A DNA stretch of 25,294 bases from JBBSJT01 sp041691015 (GTDB lineage: Bacteria > Chlamydiota > Chlamydiia > Chlamydiales > Parachlamydiaceae): assembly GCA_041691015.1 (NCBI GenBank), contig JBEPVN010000025.1, forward strand, positions 1 to 25,294, in the 5' to 3' direction. Positions 16,057 to 23,032 of this stretch are shown in pieces (position 1 is the first letter of the stretch; every line of letters begins with the position of its first letter). The notes below the pieces were generated by a model, which saw only the letters and a program-made list of their open reading frames with translations, did not search any database and was not told where the DNA came from. Position numbers and translations under genes: made by a program.

Positions 16057-16527
16057 TTATTTTTTGATGTCGGAGGGATGTATTTGAAGAGCTCTATTTT
16101 TGATTACATGCTTTTTCTTTTTTAATTCAACGTTAGAATCTAGTTGATTGTAGATGTTTCTAAATATTTCATTGTTTGCGTCTAAGAAATTAAGAATTGT
16201 CAATCTAAGGTGTAAATCTGTCGAGGGTGTAATCATAGCAAAATCATTTTCTTTTGATTCCCATTTTGTTACAGCTTGACGTGTTTGACCAAGTTGCTGC
16301 GCAAATTGAGTATAATTCATTTTAAAATATTGCCTAATGAAGCGCACTTCATTCCCGGTAAGCGGTATGGGTTTTTTTGCTAAAAGATCAATGACAACGC
16401 GTTTAAGCTGATTGTAATCGATATCTGCCATTTCTTCTCCCCAATATGTTTTCATAGGAAAGTCATAGAGCTCAATTGGAAAACCAAGCCCATGATAAGT
16501 AAATTTTTTTGTTATTTTTTTATCCAT
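16057..16527 (-). CDS. HTH antitoxin, MqsA/Xre-like
   Basis: This 156-aa protein has a helix-turn-helix domain in its middle (VRFIRQYFKMNYTQFAQQLG, then QTRQAVTKWE). It is preceded by an LTGNEVRFIR lead-in typical of MqsA/YgiT-type antitoxin HTH domains. The N-terminus lacks the zinc-binding cysteines of classical MqsA; the N-terminal residues ELYDFPMKTYWGEEMADIDY may be the toxin-binding part. It starts 1 nt after the toxin stop and is last in a two-gene cassette. It probably binds and represses the cassette promoter and neutralises the upstream toxin. Confidence 0.78.
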   Translation of the reverse strand: MDKKITKKFTYHGLGFPIELYDFPMKTYWGEEMADIDYNQLKRVVIDLLAKKPIPLTGNEVRFIRQYFKMNYTQFAQQLGQTRQAVTKWESKENDFAMITPSTDLHLRLTILNFLDANNEIFRNIYNQLDSNVELKKKKHVIKNRALQIHPSDIKK

Positions 16528-16528
16528 A

Positions 16529-16849
16529 TTAACTTAAATTTCTAATATTTATTACAGTAATTATCAAGAGCATATTTTGGTCAAAGCCAATAATAACTCG
16601 AAGTAATTCATTTTGGAGAGTTTCTCCTTCAAATGCATATTTCCAAGACTGATAAATTTCGCAAAAATTATCTTTAATAGGTGCTCTTAAACCATTTTCA
16701 ATGATATATAAAGCATCTTGTTCAGTAATCATACGTTCGTATTTTCTAATTTCGGCGTGTGCTGTATACCTGTAGGATCCAAGGCTTATGCAATTTTTAG
16801 CTTCTGCGCTGATATTTTCGATTTTAGGAGGGCGTGATTTTTTCTTCAT
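16529..16849 (-). CDS. DUF4258-type toxin
   Basis: This 106-aa protein contains YRYTAHAEIRKYERMITEQD (27-46) followed by ALYIIENG, the DUF4258 pattern (a His near the start, Arg-x-x-x-R, 'IT' then a helix ending in NG). The strands SWKYAFEG and LLRVIIGF complete a compact RelE/BrnT-like fold. DUF4258 proteins are commonly paired with HTH antitoxins and are expected to be RNases, though the target here is unknown. Toxin-first gene order with the antitoxin 1 nt downstream is typical of some families. No clear Shine-Dalgarno is present. Confidence 0.72.
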   Translation of the reverse strand: MKKKSRPPKIENISAEAKNCISLGSYRYTAHAEIRKYERMITEQDALYIIENGLRAPIKDNFCEIYQSWKYAFEGETLQNELLRVIIGFDQNMLLIITVINIRNLS

Positions 16850-16855
16850 TCTGAA

Positions 16856-16861
16856 ATTATA
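16856..16861 (-). promoter_or_regulatory. Perfect -10 box of the toxin-antitoxin cassette
   Basis: TATAAT on the minus strand lies 6 nt before the toxin ATG at 16849, so transcription would start at or next to the start codon. A clear -35 box is not visible. It suggests an independent, possibly leaderless transcript for the cassette. Confidence 0.4.
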
Positions 16862-16907
16862 GGTCTTTAAATTTAGGGTAACTCAGTTGCTATTTTAAGT
16901 ACAATAC

Positions 16908-16923
16908 AAATTAATCCTCTCGT
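16908..16923. repeat. 16-bp direct repeat bracketing the toxin-antitoxin cassette, copy 2
   Basis: aaattaatcctctcgt is identical to 16033-16048. On the minus strand this copy encodes the end and stop (R-E-D-stop) of the FAD oxidoreductase. Confidence 0.9.
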
Positions 16924-18023
16924 GTTGCTGAAAAAATCATTTTAGGGATAAATGGTATCTTTTGACAAATAAAAAATGAAGCTTTTGCCATTTGCGGTCG
17001 CATCATTATTTGATGGAGCAGATGGCCTTTTTTAATTCTTGAGGCGTATCTTTTTTTCCATGCCTTATAAAAACCTTTATCATCCTGACATATTGCATAG
17101 TCTGCTGCCATATATCCAGAAGTGATTGCCATGCCAAGTCCATTTCCGGTAGCAGGTGCGATGGATCCTGCAGCATCTCCAATAAAGTAAACATTTTTTA
17201 AATAAGGATTTGATTTTGCTTTTAGTTCAGGAGCATGAGTATAGAGCCAATCAAATAGCCTATTTCCTTTTGAAAGCCTTTCTTTAATCTGTTTGCACTC
17301 CGGTAGTTCAAAAAAATTTTGAATGGTGCTTTTAAAATCTGTGACAGGTTTTTCTATTTTTATCAAGCAGGCGACATTGGCAACATTTTTATCAACGGAA
17401 GATATCCCAAGATAGGCTTTTGGTAGCATATGCATTTCAAGAGTTTCGTTTAGGTCAAGCCCTGAAAAATGGGCTTTAAAGCCAAAATAGGGCATTTTGG
17501 GTTTGTTTTGACTGGAATCATTTGTAAAAAATCTTCCGCCTCCAATAAAGACATTTCTGCTAATAATTTCAGTTCCGTCAGATAGCTTTGCGCTATAAAG
17601 AGTTTCCTGTTCATTTTCGATAGCTTTAAGTTCAATTACTCGCGTATTTTCAAGAATGTGAGCGCCATGTGCACTTGCACGTTTTGCAAGTAAGGCGTCC
17701 AGCTTATAACGGGACATACTTGCAGCGTGATCTGGAAAATCAAATTCCAATTCTGAAGATCCTGCGTAAAATTTAGCCTTCTTGACCAAGCATTCTGGTA
17801 CAATATCCCAATCTGCAAGGTAGGGTAGAGCCTCTGGAGAAATGAATTCACCGCACACTTTGTGCATGGGATAGCTCATGCTTTCTATTAACAGAGGGGT
17901 CTCGTTCAAATCGACAAGCCTGTTTGCAACGCTTAAAGCGGCAATACCGCCTCCGATAATTAAAAAATCTATGATACCATTTAAGGCCTGATTGTGATGA
18001 TCCATCTGAAAGGGAATTTCCAT
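16911..18023 (-). CDS. FAD-dependent oxidoreductase of the PKS operon (geranylgeranyl-reductase-like)
   Basis: This 370-aa flavoprotein has an N-terminal FAD-binding motif (FLIIGGGIAALSVANRL), KVCGEFISPEAL after it, and the GD motif YFIGDAAGSIAPATGNGLGMA near residue 290. The order is that of geranylgeranyl-reductase/aromatic hydroxylase flavoproteins. It may hydroxylate or reduce the polyketide. The frame overlaps the methyltransferase gene by up to 43 bp; the alternative ATG at 18005 still overlaps it, and neither start has a good Shine-Dalgarno. Such coupling indicates co-translation. A type III PKS with a SAM methyltransferase and this flavoprotein is, from general knowledge, a recurring trio in bacterial clusters. 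The C-terminal codons are part of the 16-bp repeat. Confidence 0.85.
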   Translation of the reverse strand: MEIPFQMDHHNQALNGIIDFLIIGGGIAALSVANRLVDLNETPLLIESMSYPMHKVCGEFISPEALPYLADWDIVPECLVKKAKFYAGSSELEFDFPDHAASMSRYKLDALLAKRASAHGAHILENTRVIELKAIENEQETLYSAKLSDGTEIISRNVFIGGGRFFTNDSSQNKPKMPYFGFKAHFSGLDLNETLEMHMLPKAYLGISSVDKNVANVACLIKIEKPVTDFKSTIQNFFELPECKQIKERLSKGNRLFDWLYTHAPELKAKSNPYLKNVYFIGDAAGSIAPATGNGLGMAITSGYMAADYAICQDDKGFYKAWKKRYASRIKKGHLLHQIMMRPQMAKASFFICQKIPFIPKMIFSATRED

Positions 18024-18661
18024 TTGATTGTATATTGATTTTTGTTAAATCCTGCTTTTTCCAAATACTTAATCCATTCGCTTTTGATGAAACTTCTTTT
18101 AATGGAAATGAGCCCGTCATGATGGATCAAACGATTTTGAAAAAGTATGTGATTTAGAAGATAATAACTAAAATAGGCGATTTTGTTTCGATGCAAATCA
18201 TTTAAAATAATGGCCTTTTTAGCAATACTCGCTGCCCTTTTTAGAAAATCGATGAGTTCTAAATCACTCATGTGATGGCAAACAAGCGTCGCTGTTAGGA
18301 CATCAAAGCTTTTTGGTTCACCATTCAATTCCAAGGTTTTTGGGACTTCAAACTTAAGATTAGGACTGTTTTGTTGATCTTTTGCATATTCTACGGCATG
18401 TTTTGAGAAGTCAATACCTGTAACTATAGCCTCAGGGTATTTCTTTGCAAGAATTCTCGTAAAAGCACCACCCCCGCAACCTACATCAAGAATAGACTTT
18501 GGAGCTTCTTTTAACGCATCAAATGCGGATAAGCATGCTGAATTTCCACCTAATAGTTTGCCAACTTGTCCAAGTTTCCTTAAGCAGTCATGGTACTCAT
18601 CTAAGGTGTAATATTCAAAACCTAAATCAATCCATTCTTTTTCATCAGATCTTATTCGCAT
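17981..18661 (-). CDS. SAM-dependent methyltransferase of the PKS operon
   Basis: This 226-aa class I methyltransferase has motif I ILDVGCGGGAF (about 58-68), an acidic post-I segment VTGIDFSK, and VLTATLVCHHM at motif IV. The N-terminal YYTLDEYHDCLRKLGQVG is probably a cap helix. Its start overlaps the PKS stop by 17 bp and its end overlaps the flavoprotein gene. It most likely methylates the polyketide product on O or C; the position cannot be told. Confidence 0.87.
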   Translation of the reverse strand: MRIRSDEKEWIDLGFEYYTLDEYHDCLRKLGQVGKLLGGNSACLSAFDALKEAPKSILDVGCGGGAFTRILAKKYPEAIVTGIDFSKHAVEYAKDQQNSPNLKFEVPKTLELNGEPKSFDVLTATLVCHHMSDLELIDFLKRAASIAKKAIILNDLHRNKIAYFSYYLLNHILFQNRLIHHDGLISIKRSFIKSEWIKYLEKAGFNKNQYTIKWKFPFRWIITIRP

Positions 18662-19739
18662 GGCTTCTCTTCAATAATATCCCTTCCATGGAAAGCCCGG
18701 GGCCAAATCCGAGGCCAATGATAGATTCAAAACCATTTTTTTTGTGGATTGCATCTAAAACAAAAGGAAAGGTAGCACTCGACATATTTCCGAAGTTTTT
18801 TAAAACTTCCCATGAACTTTCCGTTTGTGTTTTTGATAAAGAGCACGCAACTTCAATTGCTTCTAGAATTGCCTTTCCACCTGGGTGTATTGCCCATTCG
18901 CATGCCGAAAAAGCCTTGTCTTCAAGAAGTTTTTCTGCAAATGAAACAATATGTGCGGAAATGAGTTTTGGAACTTTGGATGAAAGCTTCATTTGCATGC
19001 CGGTATTTCCAATTTCCCACCCCATCAAATTTTCTGTATCGCATAAAGCAATTGAGCTGTTCTTTTCGATCTCAAAAAGGGAAGTTTCTTCTTTTTTTGG
19101 CTTGCAGCCCACAATAAAAGCTGCAGCGCCGTCTGCAAAAAGAGCGTTGGCAACAAAGTTTTCCATTGTTTGCTCCGCTTGAAAATGCAAGGAACAAAGC
19201 TCCGTACAAACAACTAAAACACGATTTTCAGGATTTTCTTTCGCAAGATACTTTGCCATACTAAGCCCTTTAAAAGCTCCAAAGCATCCCATGAAATTAA
19301 TAGCAAATCTTTCAACGTCATTTAATTGGAGGGCATCAATCAAGCCAAATTCGATACCCGGAGCATACATGCCGGTGCAGGAAACAGAAATGATATGCGT
19401 GATTTTATCTGGCCCAAGCCCCCAATTTAAAAGGGCTTTTTTAACAACGGCTGCTGCTAGTTTTGACGCTTCTTCCTTATATATGAGATTTCTTTTTAAG
19501 GTGTCAGGGAGGTTCTCAGGAAAGCTATCACCAAAAAAACATCCTTTAAGTTCTTTGTTGCCATAATCTGCAATCACACTATGGCGTTTATCGATTTTTG
19601 AGTTTTGAAAAATGGAGTGCAATTTTTTTGAATTGTGTGGCCGCGTTTTAAGGCTAACATCAAAAGTTTTGGCAATATCCTCTTGAGAAAATGAACCCTC
19701 CGGAGTCAAACAGCATAAAGCAAAAATATGCGCATTCAA
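18645..19739 (-). CDS. Type III polyketide synthase (chalcone/stilbene synthase-like)
   Basis: This 364-aa ketosynthase makes pyrones, resorcinols or related rings by repeated decarboxylative condensation of malonyl-CoA on an acyl-CoA starter. The catalytic triad is complete: C152 in NFMGCFGAFKG, H285 in WAIHPGG and N318 in NFGNMSSAT, with spacing close to plant chalcone synthase. No in-frame ATG precedes the conserved core. The TTG at 19739 overlaps the stop of the upstream gene (TTGA), and the decayed copy has the same TTGA overlap with an in-frame stop just before it, so this is probably the true start; a TTG at 19748 is the alternative. There is no Shine-Dalgarno, so translation is probably coupled. 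It is second in the operon. The starter is unknown; the neighbouring branched-chain dehydrogenase operon suggests short branched acyl-CoAs. Confidence 0.9.
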   Translation of the reverse strand: MNAHIFALCCLTPEGSFSQEDIAKTFDVSLKTRPHNSKKLHSIFQNSKIDKRHSVIADYGNKELKGCFFGDSFPENLPDTLKRNLIYKEEASKLAAAVVKKALLNWGLGPDKITHIISVSCTGMYAPGIEFGLIDALQLNDVERFAINFMGCFGAFKGLSMAKYLAKENPENRVLVVCTELCSLHFQAEQTMENFVANALFADGAAAFIVGCKPKKEETSLFEIEKNSSIALCDTENLMGWEIGNTGMQMKLSSKVPKLISAHIVSFAEKLLEDKAFSACEWAIHPGGKAILEAIEVACSLSKTQTESSWEVLKNFGNMSSATFPFVLDAIHKKNGFESIIGLGFGPGLSMEGILLKRSHANKI

Positions 19740-20359
19740 TTGAAACAATCACTGAATATATCTAGAATCCCTTTTTTTATAGCATAAACTGTGGCCGCGT
19801 TTTGTATTTTTTGATCTAGAGTAAATAGTTCTTCTTTGAACACTTTATCACATGCCATAAAACGTTTTGTAAAAATCTCAGGGCGCGTGGGCATTTCATT
19901 TAATGTTTGGTCAATTACACTTTTTAATTGATCGATTTGCAAAAGGAGTAAGCTATCATTACACTTTTGTTTCAAAATGTTAATTGATTTGTCATAAAAG
20001 CTTTGTGCAGCTTTAAGGATTATCACATTATGTTGCTTGTAGTTGCAATTATTTTGTTGGGAGTATTTGTTATTATCTATATTTCTATGCAAAAATATGC
20101 ATTGAGAATGAAAAAACATGGACAATAAATATTTTGTAAAACTATCAGGGCGCGTGGGCATTTCATTTAATTTTTGGTCAAATACAATTTTTAAGTGAGC
20201 GATTTGCAAAAGGAGTAAGCTATCCTTAGACTTTTGTTGCAAAATGTTAATTGATTTGTCATAAAAGCGTTGTGCAGCTTTAATATGTTGCTTGTAGTTG
20301 CAATTATCTTGTTGGGAGTAGTTGTTATTAACTGTTTGAGAATGCAAAAATATGGACAT
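19736..20359 (-). CDS. Small helical protein with internal duplication, first gene of the PKS operon
   Basis: I do not recognise this 207-aa protein. It contains two copies of a unit of about 75 residues (about 5-76 and 89-165) sharing NCNYKQH, FYDKSINIL-x-QK, DSLLLLQI and LNEMPTRP. A unique tail follows (FKEELFTLDQKIQNAATVY). It is rich in Lys, Gln, Asn and Leu, likely helical or coiled coil, with no signal peptide. A homologous single-unit gene (21329-21679) precedes the decayed PKS copy, so the gene travels with the PKS. AAAGGA precedes the ATG, and the stop overlaps the PKS start. The 84-codon period is also a DNA repeat (for example gcgcgtgggcatttcattta twice), so the internal duplication is fairly recent. 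Partner or regulator of the PKS are possibilities; nothing proves either. Confidence 0.7.
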   Translation of the reverse strand: MSIFLHSQTVNNNYSQQDNCNYKQHIKAAQRFYDKSINILQQKSKDSLLLLQIAHLKIVFDQKLNEMPTRPDSFTKYLLSMFFHSQCIFLHRNIDNNKYSQQNNCNYKQHNVIILKAAQSFYDKSINILKQKCNDSLLLLQIDQLKSVIDQTLNEMPTRPEIFTKRFMACDKVFKEELFTLDQKIQNAATVYAIKKGILDIFSDCFN

Positions 20360-20392
20360 TTTTTTCCTTTAAGTTTAAGGTAAATAACAACC

Positions 20393-20421
20393 ATTTTAAC
20401 TGAAGTTTGAATATTTTTCAA
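20393..20421 (-). promoter_or_regulatory. Predicted promoter of the PKS operon
   Basis: On the minus strand TTGAAA (20416-20421), a 17-bp spacer and TAAAAT (20393-20398) lie 34 bp upstream of the ATG at 20359. The same arrangement is conserved in the decayed upstream unit (21716-21744), which supports function. Confidence 0.55.
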
Positions 20422-20610
20422 TCTTAATTTTTTTAATTTTTTTAGCGTATTATTTAAAATGGCATTACGAAGTAGTATCATTCTTAAGTTTGGGCGGTTA
20501 TTTTTAATTAACATCGCAGCGGCACTGCCCTTGAAAGTACGCTTAGGGGTCTGGCTTGATAGTTTGACAGTTTTTTAACCCCTATATAGGATCACTTAAT
20601 TCAAATAATA
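20422..20610. other. Spacer between the two PKS units
   Basis: The first 40 bases are an A/T-rich leader related to the leader of the upstream unit. The rest (about 20515-20600) is less AT-rich, with no gene, hairpin or homology I can recognise. It marks the breakpoint where the decayed PKS copy stops. Confidence 0.4.
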
Positions 20611-21332
20611 CATCCTATCAAACTTTCTGTATCGCTTAAAGCAATAGAGCTATTCTTTTCGATTTCAAAAAGAGAAATTTCTTCTTTTGTAGGGATGCAA
20701 CCTACAATAAAGCTGCAGCGCCGTCAGCAAAAAGAGCATTTGCGACAAAATTTTCGAGAGTTTGTTCTGCTTGAAAATGCAAGGAATAAAGCTCCGTACA
20801 AACAACTAAAACACGATTTTCAGGATTTTCTTTCGCAAGATACTTTGCCATACTAAGCCCTTTAAAAGCTCCAAAGCATCCCATGAAATTAATAGCAAAT
20901 CTTTCAACGTCATTTAATTGGAGGGCATCAATCAAGCCAAATTCGATACCCGGAGCATACATGCCGGTGCAGGAAACAGAAATGATATGCGTGATTTTAT
21001 CTGGCCCAAGCCCCCAATTTAAAAGGGCTTTTTTAACAACGGCTGCTGCTAGTTTTGACGCTTCTTCCTTATATATGAGATTTCTTTTTAAGGTGTCAGG
21101 GAGGTTCTCAGGAAAGTTATCACCATAAAAACATCCTTTAAGTTCTTTGTTGCCATAATCTGAAATAACACTGTAGCGTTTTTCAATTTTTGAGTTTTGA
21201 AAAATGGCATGCAGTTTTTTTTTAGTCATGCAAATTGTTCTTAAGACTTACATCAAAAGTATTTGCAATATCATTTTGAGAAAATGAGCCTTCCGGAGTC
21301 AAACAGCATAAAGCAAAAATATGCGCATTCAA
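20611..21332 (-). pseudogene. Decayed second copy of the type III PKS
   Basis: This matches the working PKS from its TTG start (21332) to about residue 240, then stops; the last 125 residues, with the catalytic His and Asn, are missing. An in-frame TAA and a 1-nt shift lie at about 21225-21231 in a run of nine A's, and a 1-nt deletion at about 20705 makes the frame end at GAAALL; homology continues in another frame to 20611. The catalytic Cys region is intact and the longest open stretch is 175 residues. The block 20788-21116 is identical base for base to 19196-19524, while both sides are diverged. Confidence 0.9.
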
Positions 21333-21679
21333 TTAAAATCTTCGAATACATTTTGAGTCGCTTTTGTTACAACAGAATTTGTGGAATTATTCGCGATTTT
21401 TATTTTTTGTTTTAGACAAAATATTTTTTGTTCCAAGTCTTTATTATATGTAAGTATATCCATTGTACTATCATCAGAACGCATGTTCATTTCATTGAAT
21501 TTTTGTAGACTTTCACTTTTTAATTGATCGATTTGCAAAAGAAGTGTGGGATCTTTACACTGTTTTTTTTGCAATTTTTTAAATGTTTCCTTAAACTTGC
21601 GTTCGGAACCTTTAATGAGTATCCCATTTAGTTCGGTGTATGGGGAATGATCTATTTGAGGATGCATATATATGGTCAT
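21329..21679 (-). CDS. Small helical protein, single-unit homologue before the PKS pseudogene
   Basis: This 116-aa protein of unknown function shares QKK-x-CKD-x-x-LLLQIDQLKS, FNEM-x-x-R and a tail of the same design (DLEQKIFCLKQKIKIA; ending FEDFN) with the 207-aa protein at 19736-20359. It has one unit instead of two. Its Shine-Dalgarno (AAAGGA) and promoter match those of the other copy, and its TGA overlaps the TTG of the PKS pseudogene. The frame is intact although the following PKS is not, so it may still be expressed or may simply be young. Confidence 0.6.
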   Translation of the reverse strand: MTIYMHPQIDHSPYTELNGILIKGSERKFKETFKKLQKKQCKDPTLLLQIDQLKSESLQKFNEMNMRSDDSTMDILTYNKDLEQKIFCLKQKIKIANNSTNSVVTKATQNVFEDFN

Positions 21680-21715
21680 TTTTTTTTCCTTTAAGATTTA
21701 AGGTTAATAACAATA

Positions 21716-21744
21716 GTTTTAAGTGAAGTTTGATTATTTATCAA
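21716..21744 (-). promoter_or_regulatory. Predicted promoter of the decayed PKS unit
   Basis: TTGATA (21739-21744), a 17-bp spacer and TAAAAC (21716-21721) on the minus strand are in the same position relative to the gene as the promoter at 20393-20421. Confidence 0.45.
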
Positions 21745-21783
21745 TCTCAATTTTTTAGAGACAAACCCATGCAAATCCCAAGT

Positions 21784-21849
21784 TTTATGGACAGTATGGA
21801 CTTTGTATGCCGGATTGTAACAGGATACAAAGTCCATACTGCCCATAAA
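21784..21849. repeat. 24-bp inverted repeat between the divergent PKS and dehydrogenase operons
   Basis: Arms 21784-21807 and 21826-21849 pair over 24 bp with one mismatch around an 18-nt loop; the core is cagtatggactttgta. GTCCAT recurs at about 21832, 21850 and 21859. There is no T-run on either side, so it is not a classical terminator. It sits between two divergent promoters. Confidence 0.75.
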
Positions 21850-21903
21850 GTCCATGATGTCCATAAAATTAGTGGTACGATCTGTCCTTGATGCAACTGT
21901 TTC

Positions 21904-21932
21904 TTTACTCCAATCAAAAAAATGTTTATACA
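21904..21932 (+). promoter_or_regulatory. Predicted promoter of the branched-chain dehydrogenase operon
   Basis: TTTACT (21904-21909), a 17-bp spacer and TATACA (21927-21932) lie 20 bp upstream of the ATG at 21953. Confidence 0.4.
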
Positions 21933-21952
21933 TCTCTTTAACTGGAGAAGTT

Positions 21953-23032
21953 ATGGACATGGGTTTTAAAACAATTTCTTATTTGGATGATGAAGGCAGA
22001 CTTTCTAAAGATTATACTGTTCAACTAAATGATAATCAATTAGTTAAGATTTATAAAACAATGCTTTTGACTAGGTCTATCGATGAGCGTATGATCATTT
22101 TACAGCGCCAGGGGATCATCAGCTTTGCCATGAGTTCGCTTGGAGAAGAAGCTTGTTCTGTCGGAAGTGCTGCAGCTTTGGAACTTGGCGACTGGATGTA
22201 TCCGCAATACCGTGAATCCGGAATTATGTTTTGGAGGGGATTTACGTCACAGGAATACATCCATCACATGTTTGGCAATGCCTATGATGTGACGCTCGGT
22301 CGCCAAATGCCCAATCATTTTGGGAAGCGTGAATTAAATGTTGTAACGGTATCTTCACCAATTGGTACAAAAATCCCTCATGCTGCAGGATGCGCCTATG
22401 CGATGAAACTGCAAAAAGAGCCAAATATCGCGATCTCCTATTTTGGAGAAGGTGCCGCCTCTGAGGGAGATTTTCACTGCGCGCTTAATTTTGCAGCGGT
22501 AAGAAAAGCGCCCGTCATTTTCTTTTGCAGAAATAATGGCTACGCCATATCTACGCCTGTATCCAAACAATACGCCTCAGATGGTATTGCAGCAGAGGGT
22601 CCAGGTCATGGCATCAAAACTTTTCGCGTGGATGGAAATGATTTATTTGCAGTTTATGAAACAACAAAGAGCGCAAGAGAGTATTGCTTAAGAGAAAATG
22701 CCCCTATCTTAATTGAGGCAATGACCTACAGAATGGGCGCACATTCCACATCGGACGATCCATCGCTCTATCGCACGCAGGATGAAGAAAATATGTGGAA
22801 AACAAAATGTCCGATTTTGCGTTTTCGCAAATATTTGGAAAGCAAAAATCTTTGGTCCAAACCTCAAGAGGAAGAACTTGTGCAAACAATTACAAAAGAA
22901 ATCACTGAAAGCATAAACCTTTCTAAAGATACCAAAAAACCAGCGCTCGAAACATTGATCGAGCATGTGTATTTTGAAGTACCATCAAATTTAAAAGAAG
23001 AGCTTGCACAAGTCAAAAAAGAGATTTCATAA
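21953..23032 (+). CDS. bkdA1: 2-oxoisovalerate dehydrogenase E1 alpha subunit
   Basis: This 359-aa thiamine-diphosphate subunit of the branched-chain 2-oxoacid dehydrogenase decarboxylates the keto acids of Val, Leu and Ile. It has the ThDP-binding motif running from GEGAASEGDFHCALNF (165-180) to CRNN (192-195), and the YRMGAHSTSDDPS loop typical of E1 alpha. The RQMPNHFG segment fits the branched-chain rather than the pyruvate type. I chose the ATG at 21953 because GGAG lies 5 nt before it; the open frame extends to 21854 but into the inverted-repeat region. The stop abuts the E1-beta ATG. It is transcribed away from the PKS operon. Confidence 0.9.
   Translation: MDMGFKTISYLDDEGRLSKDYTVQLNDNQLVKIYKTMLLTRSIDERMIILQRQGIISFAMSSLGEEACSVGSAAALELGDWMYPQYRESGIMFWRGFTSQEYIHHMFGNAYDVTLGRQMPNHFGKRELNVVTVSSPIGTKIPHAAGCAYAMKLQKEPNIAISYFGEGAASEGDFHCALNFAAVRKAPVIFFCRNNGYAISTPVSKQYASDGIAAEGPGHGIKTFRVDGNDLFAVYETTKSAREYCLRENAPILIEAMTYRMGAHSTSDDPSLYRTQDEENMWKTKCPILRFRKYLESKNLWSKPQEEELVQTITKEITESINLSKDTKKPALETLIEHVYFEVPSNLKEELAQVKKEIS

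Noticed and set aside
19291..19566. Plus-strand open frame of 91 codons, also present at 20883-21128
   Set aside because: It is antisense to the PKS in both copies; its conservation follows from the identical PKS block.
20191..20514. 107-codon open frame on the minus strand overlapping the start of the 207-aa protein
   Set aside because: It lies in another frame of a better-supported gene with promoter and RBS, and consists mainly of A/T-driven Lys, Leu and Asn codons.
20702..21229. Second functional PKS
   Set aside because: It lacks the catalytic His and Asn, has stops and frameshifts at both ends and no start in frame with the leader overlap.
21691..21960. 89-codon open frame on the minus strand upstream of the small PKS-linked gene
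   Set aside because: It covers the 24-bp inverted repeat and both divergent promoters, overlaps the E1-alpha start, and its odd MDIMDFMGSMDF sequence comes from the GTCCAT repeats.
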